Source of the DNA: Lachnospiraceae bacterium | GTDB lineage: Bacteria; Bacillota; Clostridia; Lachnospirales; Lachnospiraceae | Direction: 5' to 3' | Length of the DNA stretch: 64,000 nucleotides | NCBI GenBank assembly: GCA_910575445.1 | Contig: CAJTFW010000007.1 | Location: 62,001 to 126,000, forward strand | Shown: positions 43,335 to 51,235 of the stretch, piece after piece | Position numbering within the stretch: position 1 is the first letter of the stretch | Layout: every line of letters starts with the position of its first letter | The notes under the pieces: model-generated | Databases searched by the model: none | Told to the model about the DNA's origin: nothing | Seen by the model: the letters and a program-made list of their open reading frames with translations, nothing else | Made by a program: the position numbers and the translations under genes

Positions 43335-44531
43335 ATGTTAAAAAATAAACACGTAATCTTAGGTGTCACCGGCAGTATCGCTGCCTATAAAATCGCCTCG
43401 CTTGCCAGCGCCCTAAAAAAGCTGCACTGCGAAGTTCAAGTAATTATGACCCAAAATGCCACCAACTTTATCAATCCCATCACCTTTGAGACCTTAACTA
43501 ACACCAAATGCCTTGTCGACACATTCGACCGCCATTTTTCCTTTGAAGTCGAACATATCGCCGTTGCCAAGCGCGCAGACCTGGTGCTTGTTGCCCCTGC
43601 CTCCGCCAATGTTATTGGCAAACTCGCCCATGGCATCGCAGACGATATGCTGACAACAACCCTGATGGCCTGTACCTGTCCTAAGCTTCTCTCTCCCGCT
43701 ATGAACACTGCCATGTTCGAAAATCCTATCGTACAGGACAACCTTAAGACTTTACAGCACTATGGGTATCAAATTATCCATCCATCCACTGGCCGTCTTG
43801 CCTGTGGTGATACCGGCGCTGGCAAGATGCCGGAACCAGAAGATTTATTATCTTATATCCTAAAAGAGATTGCCTGTGAAAAAGACCTGTCCGGTAAAAA
43901 AATCCTGGTTACTGCCGGCCCCACAAAGGAGCCCATAGACCCCGTACGCTATATCACCAACCATTCCACCGGCAAGATGGGCTATGCCATTGCCAGAGCT
44001 GCCATGTTAAGAGGCGCCGAAGTCACTTTAGTCTCAGGCCCCGTAGACCTTGCACCAGTGCCATTTGTCCATCTTGTACCCATTCATTCCGCCGAAGATA
44101 TGTTTCAAGCCGTCACAGCTGTCTCAGAAGCGCAGGATGCCATTATCAAAGCCGCTGCCGTGGCAGACTACACCCCTGTCCATGTCAGCTCTGAAAAAGT
44201 AAAGAAAAAGGACGATGACCTAAGCATCCCCCTAAAACGCACCAAAGATATCCTAAAATATCTCGGCGAACACAAAAAGCCCTGCCAAACCCTTGTTGGC
44301 TTCTCTATGGAAACTGAAAATATGTTAAAAAATTCACAGGAAAAACTTATCCGAAAAAATGTAGATATGATAATTGCCAACAACCTAAAGACCGCTGGTG
44401 CTGGCTTTGGCACCGACACCAATGTTGTGACTCTTATCACCAAAGACTTTATAAAAGAACTCCCTATTATGAGCAAAGATGACGTAGCTCATGAAATACT
44501 AAATCATATCTTTTGCCCTGCGGTTTCCTAA
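43335..44531 (+). CDS. coaBC: Bifunctional phosphopantothenoylcysteine decarboxylase / phosphopantothenate-cysteine ligase
   Basis: 398 residues. The N-terminal flavoprotein half has GVTGSIAAYK, VLVAPASANVIGKLAHGIAD and PAMNTAMFENPIV, with the catalytic GDTGAGKMPEP segment. The C-terminal ligase half (about 185-398) has KILVTAGPTKEPIDPVRYI and ITNHSTGKMGYAIA. It carries out two CoA synthesis steps after pantothenate phosphorylation. The end holds a TGCCCTG/CAGGGCA hairpin (44515-44542) that may serve as a terminator. Confidence 0.96.
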   Translation: MLKNKHVILGVTGSIAAYKIASLASALKKLHCEVQVIMTQNATNFINPITFETLTNTKCLVDTFDRHFSFEVEHIAVAKRADLVLVAPASANVIGKLAHGIADDMLTTTLMACTCPKLLSPAMNTAMFENPIVQDNLKTLQHYGYQIIHPSTGRLACGDTGAGKMPEPEDLLSYILKEIACEKDLSGKKILVTAGPTKEPIDPVRYITNHSTGKMGYAIARAAMLRGAEVTLVSGPVDLAPVPFVHLVPIHSAEDMFQAVTAVSEAQDAIIKAAAVADYTPVHVSSEKVKKKDDDLSIPLKRTKDILKYLGEHKKPCQTLVGFSMETENMLKNSQEKLIRKNVDMIIANNLKTAGAGFGTDTNVVTLITKDFIKELPIMSKDDVAHEILNHIFCPAVS

Positions 44532-44562
44532 ACCCAGGGCATATTTATCCCATTATTTGCCT

Positions 44563-45207
44563 TTATATATAATGTTTTAAGCTTATTTTTTGACTTATCT
44601 CATCTGGCAATCGCAAATTATTTAAGTTTAATCCCTTTGCAACATGTTTTATCCTATCATAAATTTCTGTATAAATCTCTTTTTCCAGAATTGCCAACAC
44701 TTGAGATGGAGTATTTACAAAATGTTTCATATCCTCAAGAAGTGCAGAAGAAGGTACATATGTTTCTTGTTCTTTAGTCAATCCCAGACAAAAATTTACA
44801 TTTCCCATCACTTTGTCCACAAATAAATATGGTCTTACATTATTATAATCTCCAGTAATCTTTGTAATTTTTGTCACATCCATCAAAACTGGTAGAGCTG
44901 TTAATTTTAATGGTGTTGTTCCATCATCTCTAAATTTTATTTCATTTACACTCAATTTATTTTCAATACATTTTCTGTAGAAATTTATAGATTGTCCACG
45001 AAGTACATGTCCCTCTTGGTCCAATAACTCCACTCCTGTTAAATGTTGATAATTTCTTTCATAAAACACAACTTCTATAAACCGAATAGACTGGTCTTTT
45101 CTCTCCCGATAAATGATTAACAATTTTTTATTTAAAAGCTTTTTCTGATATTGTTTTGCACAATTTAATACCATTCTTCTTGCATCTTCTTTTGTGTATC
45201 TCATCAT
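44563..45207 (-). CDS. PBECR4-like nuclease, candidate toxin of a type III-like toxin-antitoxin locus
   Basis: 214 residues. FIEVVFYERNYQHLTGVELL, a following DDGTTPLKLTALPVLMDV, and TGDYNNVRPYLFVDKV resemble the PBECR4 family (phage-linked nucleases of the Barnase-EndoU-ColicinE5-RelE class), in which the His of HLTGV is conserved. It shows no likeness to ToxN, CptN or TenpN that I recognise. It has no promoter of its own: a strong promoter, short RNA repeats and a terminator hairpin precede it, the layout of type III toxin genes. An RNase toxin held by the RNA is inferred. The first or second of two adjacent ATGs may be used. Confidence 0.6.
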   Translation of the reverse strand: MMRYTKEDARRMVLNCAKQYQKKLLNKKLLIIYRERKDQSIRFIEVVFYERNYQHLTGVELLDQEGHVLRGQSINFYRKCIENKLSVNEIKFRDDGTTPLKLTALPVLMDVTKITKITGDYNNVRPYLFVDKVMGNVNFCLGLTKEQETYVPSSALLEDMKHFVNTPSQVLAILEKEIYTEIYDRIKHVAKGLNLNNLRLPDEISQKISLKHYI

Positions 45208-45230
45208 ATCATCCTATCATTATTTATAAA

Positions 45231-45423
45231 TTTAAAGAGAGAGTAATAACACCATTGTGTTATCTACTCTCTCTTTGTGGCTAATTTTAGTGTTGTCTGC
45301 CAACGACTGGTATACCAACCAGTAGATATATCGGCTTTTAGTGTTGTCCGCCAACGGTCAATCACCTGATTGACAAGTGTATCAGATTAAAGTGTTAGCC
45401 CACTAGAAAAGCACGCTTTTCTT
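45231..45423 (-). ncRNA. Repeat RNA upstream of the PBECR4-like gene (candidate type III antitoxin)
   Basis: The predicted transcript holds two full units and one partial: 45403-45356 (48 nt), 45355-45305 (51 nt) and 45304-45275 (30 nt). The second and third begin GTTGGCGGACAACACTAAAA or GTTGGCAGACAACACTAAAA; the first begins GTGGGCTAACACTTTAA. Each full unit contains a hairpin with different but complementary arms (GTCAATC/GATTGAC and ACTGGT/ACCAGT). A terminator hairpin ends the array before the toxin gene. CptI-type antitoxins have about two repeats of similar length. Function is inferred from architecture. Confidence 0.6.
45237..45274 (-). terminator. Terminator hairpin between repeat RNA and toxin gene
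   Basis: AGAGAGAGTA and TACTCTCTCT with inner ATAACAC/GTGTTAT form a long stem with a 4-base loop, then TTTAAATTT. In type III loci such a leaky terminator sets the antitoxin to toxin ratio. Confidence 0.75.
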
Positions 45424-45429
45424 ATATTT

Positions 45430-45458
45430 ATTATATGCAAGAATTATTTTTATGTCAA
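45430..45458 (-). promoter_or_regulatory. Consensus sigma-A promoter for the repeat RNA and toxin gene
   Basis: On the minus strand TTGACA (45458-45453) and TATAAT (45435-45430) match the consensus exactly with a 17-base spacer. It begins directly after the terminator of the Y RNA-like cluster. Confidence 0.85.
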
Positions 45459-45473
45459 TAAATTTTCTAAAAA

Positions 45474-45627
45474 TGATACTACCTGGTAAGCCAAGCATCG
45501 CTTATTTTCACAGTGCCCTTCCAGCTGGGCCACATCTTAGACTTTGCCTAAGATGGCCGGATTCGAACCGGCGTATCCTGTGCCCTGGATAAAATAGAAG
45601 GATGATGCCTGATAGCCAGGTGTATCA
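45474..45627 (-). ncRNA. Y RNA-like (YrlA-type) structured RNA C, with permuted tRNA-like module
   Basis: The ends pair (TGATACACCTGG with CCAGGTAGTATCA) and a T-run (ATCATTTTTAG) follows, so the closing stem also terminates transcription. After an internal loop (CTATCAG opposite TTGGCTTA) comes GCATC/GATGC, then the shared TCATCCTTCTA box. Inside are an ATCC/GGAT hairpin, a T-arm with CCGG stem and TTCGAAT loop, an acceptor-like hairpin (CATCTTAG/CTAAGATG) and a D-arm-like hairpin (GCCC...GGGC with GG in the loop). The arms come in permuted order, as in bacterial Y RNAs that mimic tRNA. Confidence 0.7.
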
Positions 45628-45631
45628 TAAT

Positions 45632-45715
45632 CTTCGGGAAAGCTGGTACTCAAAATAGCCATAATCAAGGCCGGATTCGAACCGGAATAGAAGGATGAAT
45701 ACCAATAGCCCGAAG
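45632..45715 (-). ncRNA. Y RNA-like structured RNA B (short form)
   Basis: An 84-nt unit closed by CTTCGGG/CCCGAAG. The internal loop (CTATT opposite AGCTTT) is followed by GGTA/TACC and then the shared TCATCCTTCTA box. It keeps a T-arm (CCGG, TTCGAAT, CCGG) but lacks the acceptor-like hairpin and D-arm of its neighbours. Many bacteria carry more than one Y RNA, of which only some have the full tRNA-like part. Confidence 0.6.
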
Positions 45716-45723
45716 TCTTTTAT

Positions 45724-45864
45724 TATCCGGTGAGCAAAGGGTCTGTTTTGGTGCTCTACCATCTGAGCTACATCTCTTAGTTGCCCAAGAGATGGTCGGA
45801 TTCGAACCGACGACACCCAACGATTTTAAGTCGTTTTAGAAGGATGACCCTCTATAGCCGGATA
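45724..45864 (-). ncRNA. Y RNA-like (YrlA-type) structured RNA A, with permuted tRNA-like module
   Basis: Closed by TATCCGG/CCGGATA and AGGGTC/GACCCT around an internal loop (CTATAG opposite TTGCTCA). The TCATCCTTCTA box follows. Then come a hairpin AACGA-CTTAAAA-TCGTT that looks like an anticodon arm, a T-arm (45795-45811), an acceptor-like hairpin CATCTCTT/AAGAGATG (45771-45794) and a D-arm GCTC-AGATGGTA-GAGC (45753-45768). The 3' tRNA half precedes the 5' half. A TATAAT box at 45880-45875 beside the upstream stop codon may start transcription here. Confidence 0.72.
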
Positions 45865-45882
45865 TTTTGTTATATTATACAC

Positions 45883-48066
45883 CTATTGCATATATTCTGC
45901 CAGTATAATTTCTGTATCAAATGGAGTGATTCCATCTTCGATATCAAAGACCATATCTGCTTCTTCTTTTGTCTCACAGAATTCTCCACGTGCCTCCACA
46001 TGCATCTTTACTAAATCATAGAGATTTGTGCGGTGTGTATGAACCATGATATCACATGCAAGTGCTACACCAGAGAGATTGGATTCGACATTGATGCCGC
46101 CTCTTTGTGCACGACAGTTCTGCACATTCAGTCCTGCATCACACCATATCATCTGTCTTTTTGCACAGTCCAGAATCATTGGTATCGATACCACGGTCTC
46201 CTGAACCATATCTACCCGCTGTCGTACAAGCCTTGGCTCATATATCTCCCCGCTTCCCACTTCTTTGCGTTCCATATATCCAAAGGAAACGTTAGGCAAT
46301 ATCGCAAACATCTGTCCCGTATAGCTGTACACCTGGTACACCACATAGCGTCCCCCAAACATGGTCACGCTGTCGATATCAATATCTAAAAATTCTGTCA
46401 CACCGTCCCCATTGGAAGGACCGCCATTTACAATATCTCCAGAATGTACGCTCTGGTACTTCTTTGAACGAAGGTTTGTATAGGAGACATGCTCTAGGTA
46501 ATTCCATTTTTCATCGAAGATAACCGCCGACAAATCCAAATCCACCCGCTGCCCATTTTCCATATTTGTCCACCAGACAAAGCCTCTGATAACTTTCGCC
46601 TGTTCATCAAATGGAAGTTTGGAACCCCGCACTAAAGTCTTTGCCGCCTTCTGCGCGGCTCTCTGATTAAAAGGTACAATATAATCCCGAAGCGCCTCTG
46701 ACAGATAGACCTTTCCCATAGCTTCCAGCTTTGTGAAACGCTTCACAAGCGCCTGCTCACAGACTTCCACGACCTGACGACAGACATCTTCTTCCACCTG
46801 CGCGGTAGCATTGTCAATCATCCGGGCTTCGCCAAGCTTTCCCTTTGGATAGTAATACCGAAAGCGTTGCTGATTCCGATATTGAAAATGCGTTCGTACC
46901 TGCAATAGCACTGGCGTAGACACTTCCTCTGCTGCATGCGAGAAGACCTCTAATATCTCTTTTTGCAGCTGCATCTTCTGAAGCCGGATATCGCACCAGT
47001 CTTTTTCTCCTTTATCAGGCTGTACCATATCCATCCGAAGCAGCACATCCAATCGTCTCGCCAATTCGCCAGGACGCGCTTTTAGTATCTGCAGCGCTTC
47101 TTTGGAATCTTTTCTAAGAAGAGCCGCTTCGACCCTTCCTGCAAAATGCCCCACCGGCTTACCAGCGCGGATTTTGCCAAAGGCATTTCTAACCCTTGTA
47201 TACTGCTCTGCCTGAAATTCTCCCGGATGCAGTCGCTCTCCAAGCCGCTTAAAGACCTCTGCTCTTTTATGCATCTCCTCTAAAAGCCCGGATGCCTCTG
47301 AGAAAAGTCCCATTAAGATGCGGCGCTCTTTTCTGGAAAAGCTGCGAAAGCGTACATTTCTTTTCAGACTGATATCTCCATCTGAGAGTGCCACTGCCAG
47401 CCGAAGCACATCGGTTCCTGTATGAAAATACCTATGCAGCAGTGTTATATCAGGAAGCGGTGCATACCTTAGATAACAGACTCCAATATAAGCCATATTT
47501 TCCTTATAAGGAATTATCTCTGGCAGATAGTTGGAAATCTCTGGTATATTTGAAAAATACCACTGAATGTCTTCTAGGTCCTGCTCCGACAAAGAACCAT
47601 TTGCCGACACCAGATGCTGAAAAATCTGAAGCAGTTCTTCCTTGGTTCCAGTCGTCAGTATGCTTACATTTGTCTCATCAAACAGCGGCAACCGCTCTTT
47701 CTTTTTTGTTGCCGGATACAACGTCCCAAAACTCCAGTAATGCACAATCGCATTCCAGTATAGTTCTTCGTCGCTTTTCTCCATCACTTCCTGTGGAAAA
47801 TTCGGATACATGGGCTGGTAGACTTTATCTGCTCCTACACGCTTTTTAAGAAGCGTCACCAGCTCTAAATAGCAGTTGTCCAGAACCTCCAAAGGAAGCT
47901 TCATAAGCTGCTCGCACAACTGCCACGAGAAGACATACCCCAGACTCTCGATATTTTTCATCATCGTCAGGATACGATTCCTCTGTCCTTGTTCTTTGGA
48001 ATCGAACGTATATTCTCCCTCTATGTATACCTGATTCCCTCTTCTGAGTAAAATCTCATTTATCAT
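45883..48066 (-). CDS. MXAN_6230/SCO0854-like protein with TerD-like C-terminal domain
   Basis: 727 residues. The N-terminus (LLRRGNQVYI, LGYVFSWQLCEQLM, GADKVYQPMYPNFPQEV) follows the MXAN_6230/SCO0854 family, but the RING-type cysteines of that family are absent. The middle is helical. Residues 493-590 resemble TerD (VDLDLSAVIFDEKWNYLEHV, VHSGD), and VVSIPMILDCAKRQMIWCD near 625 matches the family's end. It starts 7 bases after rtcB. Structured RNAs lie directly after its stop, so it may bind them, a role Ro60 fills elsewhere (inference). Confidence 0.72.
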   Translation of the reverse strand: MINEILLRRGNQVYIEGEYTFDSKEQGQRNRILTMMKNIESLGYVFSWQLCEQLMKLPLEVLDNCYLELVTLLKKRVGADKVYQPMYPNFPQEVMEKSDEELYWNAIVHYWSFGTLYPATKKKERLPLFDETNVSILTTGTKEELLQIFQHLVSANGSLSEQDLEDIQWYFSNIPEISNYLPEIIPYKENMAYIGVCYLRYAPLPDITLLHRYFHTGTDVLRLAVALSDGDISLKRNVRFRSFSRKERRILMGLFSEASGLLEEMHKRAEVFKRLGERLHPGEFQAEQYTRVRNAFGKIRAGKPVGHFAGRVEAALLRKDSKEALQILKARPGELARRLDVLLRMDMVQPDKGEKDWCDIRLQKMQLQKEILEVFSHAAEEVSTPVLLQVRTHFQYRNQQRFRYYYPKGKLGEARMIDNATAQVEEDVCRQVVEVCEQALVKRFTKLEAMGKVYLSEALRDYIVPFNQRAAQKAAKTLVRGSKLPFDEQAKVIRGFVWWTNMENGQRVDLDLSAVIFDEKWNYLEHVSYTNLRSKKYQSVHSGDIVNGGPSNGDGVTEFLDIDIDSVTMFGGRYVVYQVYSYTGQMFAILPNVSFGYMERKEVGSGEIYEPRLVRQRVDMVQETVVSIPMILDCAKRQMIWCDAGLNVQNCRAQRGGINVESNLSGVALACDIMVHTHRTNLYDLVKMHVEARGEFCETKEEADMVFDIEDGITPFDTEIILAEYMQ

Positions 48067-48073
48067 ATCCTCA

Positions 48074-49312
48074 CTACCCTTTCACAACCCCCACGGTCCG
48101 AAGCTTCTTCAAAGGCTTTACCAAATCCTTCTGTTGCTCCATCACCTGGTCAATGTCCTTATAGGCAAAACGGCACTCTTCTGCAACATCATTTTTCTTC
48201 TGCTTTCCAAGTATCACGTCGCGCGCTCTTAGATCCAGTATCACCTGCTCTGTGCTAAAAGCCTCCATCGCTCCTTTTCTGGAGTATGCCCTTCCTGCTC
48301 CATGCGAAGAAGAACAAAAAGATTCCTGATTTCCAAGTCCTTCCACCACATAGCTATAAGAGCCCATCGCCCCCGGAATCACTGCGATTTCTCCTGCACG
48401 TGCCCGTGTTGCGCCTTTTCTGTGTACCCACACATTCCTTCCATAGTGATGCTCAAGTGCTGCATAATTATGGTGGCAATTAATCGTCTCTCCAAATGTC
48501 ACAGAAACGCCTGCATGTTTCTCTATCTGCTTTTTTACAAGCTCCATCACCCGTTCCATCATACTCTGGCGATTTTCATATGCATAGTCAAGTGCCAGAT
48601 TCATCCACGCAATATATTGCTTCCCTTCCTCTGTATCTGCTGGAAAGAAAGCCAACCGATACTCATCCGGCACTTCAGAATACCATTTTTCATTTAATTC
48701 CCGCGCCTTCTTGTGAAAATAATCACAAATAGCTTTGCCCATATGGCGACTTCCCGAATGAATCATCAGCCCTAAAAAGCCTTCCTCATCCACCTGAAGC
48801 TCAATAAAATGGTTGCCGCCGCCAAGTGTCCCTGTCTGATAATATCCATCTTCTATCAAAGGCAAAAGTTCCCGATTCTCTTCATACAAGTTGAGCTGCT
48901 CTTTGGCTGCATCTAGTACCTTCGACGCCTGCGGCGTCTTATAGCGGTTAATACCTACAGGAATATTTCTTAAAATATCTCCCACAAGCAGTTGGATAAG
49001 TGACCCATTTCCTGTTGTAATCCCCTGAATCTCCTCTAATCGGACTCCCATTGGTACAAAAATCATCCCACATCCAATATCTGAGCCAACCGCATTAGGG
49101 ATAATCACATTTCTTGTTGCAATCACTCCCCCAATCGGCATCCCTTTTCCGGTATGGGTGTCTGGCATCAAAGACACCCACCGATATACAAAAGGAAGCT
49201 TTGCCAAGTGAACCGCCTGTGTCAGACAACTCTCTTCCATCTGCCCTTCATTTTCAAGCCAAATCCTTATTGGCACTCTTGTTTCAAATCTTTCATTGCT
49301 GACTACAAACAT
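48074..49312 (-). CDS. rtcB: RNA-splicing ligase RtcB
   Basis: 412 residues. The Mn/GMP site residues are in place: GSDIGCGMIFVP (Asp and Cys ligands), GGGNHFIELQ, HSGSRHMG, and INCHHNYAALEHHYG. CSSSHGAGRAYSRK near the C-terminus contains the His that takes the guanylate. RtcB joins 2',3'-cyclic phosphate or 3'-phosphate ends to 5'-hydroxyl ends, repairing RNA cut by toxins. It heads an operon with the TerD-like protein and the Y RNA-like genes. GGTGAGAG precedes the ATG. No archease gene is seen. Confidence 0.95.
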   Translation of the reverse strand: MFVVSNERFETRVPIRIWLENEGQMEESCLTQAVHLAKLPFVYRWVSLMPDTHTGKGMPIGGVIATRNVIIPNAVGSDIGCGMIFVPMGVRLEEIQGITTGNGSLIQLLVGDILRNIPVGINRYKTPQASKVLDAAKEQLNLYEENRELLPLIEDGYYQTGTLGGGNHFIELQVDEEGFLGLMIHSGSRHMGKAICDYFHKKARELNEKWYSEVPDEYRLAFFPADTEEGKQYIAWMNLALDYAYENRQSMMERVMELVKKQIEKHAGVSVTFGETINCHHNYAALEHHYGRNVWVHRKGATRARAGEIAVIPGAMGSYSYVVEGLGNQESFCSSSHGAGRAYSRKGAMEAFSTEQVILDLRARDVILGKQKKNDVAEECRFAYKDIDQVMEQQKDLVKPLKKLRTVGVVKG

Positions 49313-49425
49313 CTCACTCTCACCTCTCCTATCTGTTACTTTCTTTTCGATAGGTAAATCCTACCACATCTTTTCTTATAAATCATATAAAAAAAGCTGC
49401 GAACTCTGCTTGATTGCTTATATTG

Positions 49426-50964
49426 CTACATTTTTACAACCTTTGTCGCAATCTCCTTCATAAACCTTACATCATGCTCCACCACAAGCATCGTTGGCTG
49501 ATATTTAAGCAACAACTTCTCAATCTGCATCCTTGAAAAGATGTCAATATAATTCAGTGGTTCATCCCATATATACAGATGAGCCGGTGTCATCAGGCTT
49601 GCTGCAATCAGCACCTTTTTCTTCTGTCCCTCTGAATATTCCTCCATCCCTTTTGCAAACTGTTCTCTCTCCAAGTCAAGTTGCCTTAGTATCGCACAGA
49701 AAAGACTTTCTTCTAATCCTTGTTCTTTGCAAAACTTTTGAATACTCCCTTTCAAAAAAGAAGTATCCTGTGAGACATAAGAGATGATAAGCCCTGATGC
49801 TACTAAGAGTTCACCTTCTTCCATAAGCCGAAGCCCCGAAAGTTCTTCCTCCTTCTGCGCTTTTTTTGCCGAAAGCACCGCTTTTAGAAGACTCGATTTC
49901 CCACAACCATTCTCCCCTTGCAAGAACACACGTTCTCCTTTTCTCACCTCCATCTGCAAATCCCGAAAGACAGACTCTTTCGCATCCTGATAGCACAGCC
50001 CATATCCATTTGCTGAAAGGAGCACTTCCTTATGGTGTATAAGTGGTACAAGCTTTAAATCCACCGGTTCTTCCAAATCCTGCAAAAGTCCCTCCTTTTC
50101 TTCCATTTCCCGCGATATCCTCTGCTCCATCTGCTTTACTCTGCTTTGCATCTTCTTGGTCTTTGCCCCGATATAAGGTCTTGCTCCATTTCCTCTGTCA
50201 TGCTCCTTTACTGGGTCATATCCTATCTTTGTCTGCTCATTATGGTCCGCCCACTGCCGGATTCTTTTCGATGCCTGTCTTAATTTTCCAATCTCCTTTT
50301 TGTGTTTTTCATTCTCCATCTGTGCAAATATATCTTTGCGTCTCTTATTTTCCCACCAACTGGAAAAATTCCCGCTCTGCACCTCAATCGAGCAGCGATT
50401 GAGCACCAACACATGGTCAATGCAAGCGTCTAAAAGGTCTCTGTCATGTGACACCAAAATAAATCCCTTCTTCTGTGCCAGATACGCTTTAATTATCTCT
50501 CTAGAAGCCTGGTCTAAGTGATTCGTCGGCTCATCAATCAAAAGAAAATCATGCTCTCCTGAAAACAACACCGAAAGCATCACCTTTGTGCGCTCCCCAT
50601 AACTAAGTGTTCCAAACGGTCGATACAACACCTCTGTATCTACAGAAAGCCTCTCTAACTCCCTGCACACCCGCCAAAACTCACAATCCGCTTTCCATTT
50701 ATCCAGCAAATCCACTGCACAGCACATAAGCTCATCTTCCTCTGTCTTATAAGGAAAATAGTCAAACTTTGTACTGGTCGAAATCGTCCCCTGATACTCA
50801 TACTTTCCAAGCAACAGATTTAAAAACGTCGTCTTCCCCTTTCCATTACGTCCCAAAAAGCCAAGCTTCCAGTCCGTATCCACCGAAAAAGACACCTTAT
50901 CAAAAATCAAATCTGCGCTGCCTTCATAATAAAATGTTACCTTTGCTACCTCTATCCGTGCCAT
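49426..50964 (-). CDS. Lsa-type ABC-F ribosomal protection protein
   Basis: 512 residues with two ATPase domains and no membrane segments. Domain 1 has GFLGRNGKGKTT, LSYGERTKV and LLIDEPTNHLD; domain 2 has LQGENGCGKSS, YSEGQKKKV and IWDEPLNYID. The inter-domain linker (about 210-290) reaches into the ribosome. The C-terminal IWDEPLNYID and VVEHDVRFMKEI patterns and the length match LsaA-type proteins, which give resistance to lincosamides, streptogramin A and pleuromutilins. The long leader with its own promoter fits drug-induced attenuation. The actual drug spectrum is unknown. Confidence 0.85.
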   Translation of the reverse strand: MARIEVAKVTFYYEGSADLIFDKVSFSVDTDWKLGFLGRNGKGKTTFLNLLLGKYEYQGTISTSTKFDYFPYKTEEDELMCCAVDLLDKWKADCEFWRVCRELERLSVDTEVLYRPFGTLSYGERTKVMLSVLFSGEHDFLLIDEPTNHLDQASREIIKAYLAQKKGFILVSHDRDLLDACIDHVLVLNRCSIEVQSGNFSSWWENKRRKDIFAQMENEKHKKEIGKLRQASKRIRQWADHNEQTKIGYDPVKEHDRGNGARPYIGAKTKKMQSRVKQMEQRISREMEEKEGLLQDLEEPVDLKLVPLIHHKEVLLSANGYGLCYQDAKESVFRDLQMEVRKGERVFLQGENGCGKSSLLKAVLSAKKAQKEEELSGLRLMEEGELLVASGLIISYVSQDTSFLKGSIQKFCKEQGLEESLFCAILRQLDLEREQFAKGMEEYSEGQKKKVLIAASLMTPAHLYIWDEPLNYIDIFSRMQIEKLLLKYQPTMLVVEHDVRFMKEIATKVVKM

Positions 50965-50977
50965 AATCTGGTTCCTC

Positions 50978-51130
50978 CTATTCTCTACCCGCTGCCAAAG
51001 CGCCCAAGATTATGCACTCTCCTCTTATTTTTCCGCACAAAAAAGAGAGGGTATGAGAACATCCTCCACCTTTGGCAACATGACAAAGCGGTATCTCTCC
51101 AAAAGCGATACTGCCAACAACTTGCATCAT
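50978..51130 (-). promoter_or_regulatory. ABC-F leader with possible 50-codon leader peptide and attenuator
   Basis: An open frame begins with two Met codons, reads MMQVVGSIAFGEIPLCHVAK and ends at a TAG that overlaps the ABC-F ribosome site. It lacks a good ribosome site itself. A T-run (TCTTTTTT) near 51040 follows a short GAGG/CCTC hairpin, and AAGAGGAGAG further on can pair with the CTCTCTT just before the T-run. This allows alternate folds, as in drug-induced attenuators of ABC-F genes. The frame may not be translated. Confidence 0.45.
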
Positions 51131-51188
51131 GTTTTCAAAAGTCGATTATATTCTCACCTTTTCACCTCTCTCATTACAATCTGCCCCT

Positions 51189-51217
51189 ATTATAAAGTCA
51201 CTTCTTACTTTTGTCAA
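51189..51217 (-). promoter_or_regulatory. Consensus promoter of the ABC-F gene
   Basis: On the minus strand TTGACA (51217-51212) and TATAAT (51194-51189) are separated by exactly 17 bases. The resulting leader is about 220 nt. Confidence 0.85.
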
Positions 51218-51235
51218 TTCCCATTTTGTAAACTT

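Noticed and set aside
45753-45864. A functional circularly permuted tRNA-Leu(UAA) gene
   Set aside because: The arms and a CTTAAAA loop look convincing, but the variable region is only 7 nt where tRNA-Leu has a long arm, no CCA is encoded, and the same closing stem and box recur in neighbours that lack an anticodon arm. A Y RNA-type mimic fits better.
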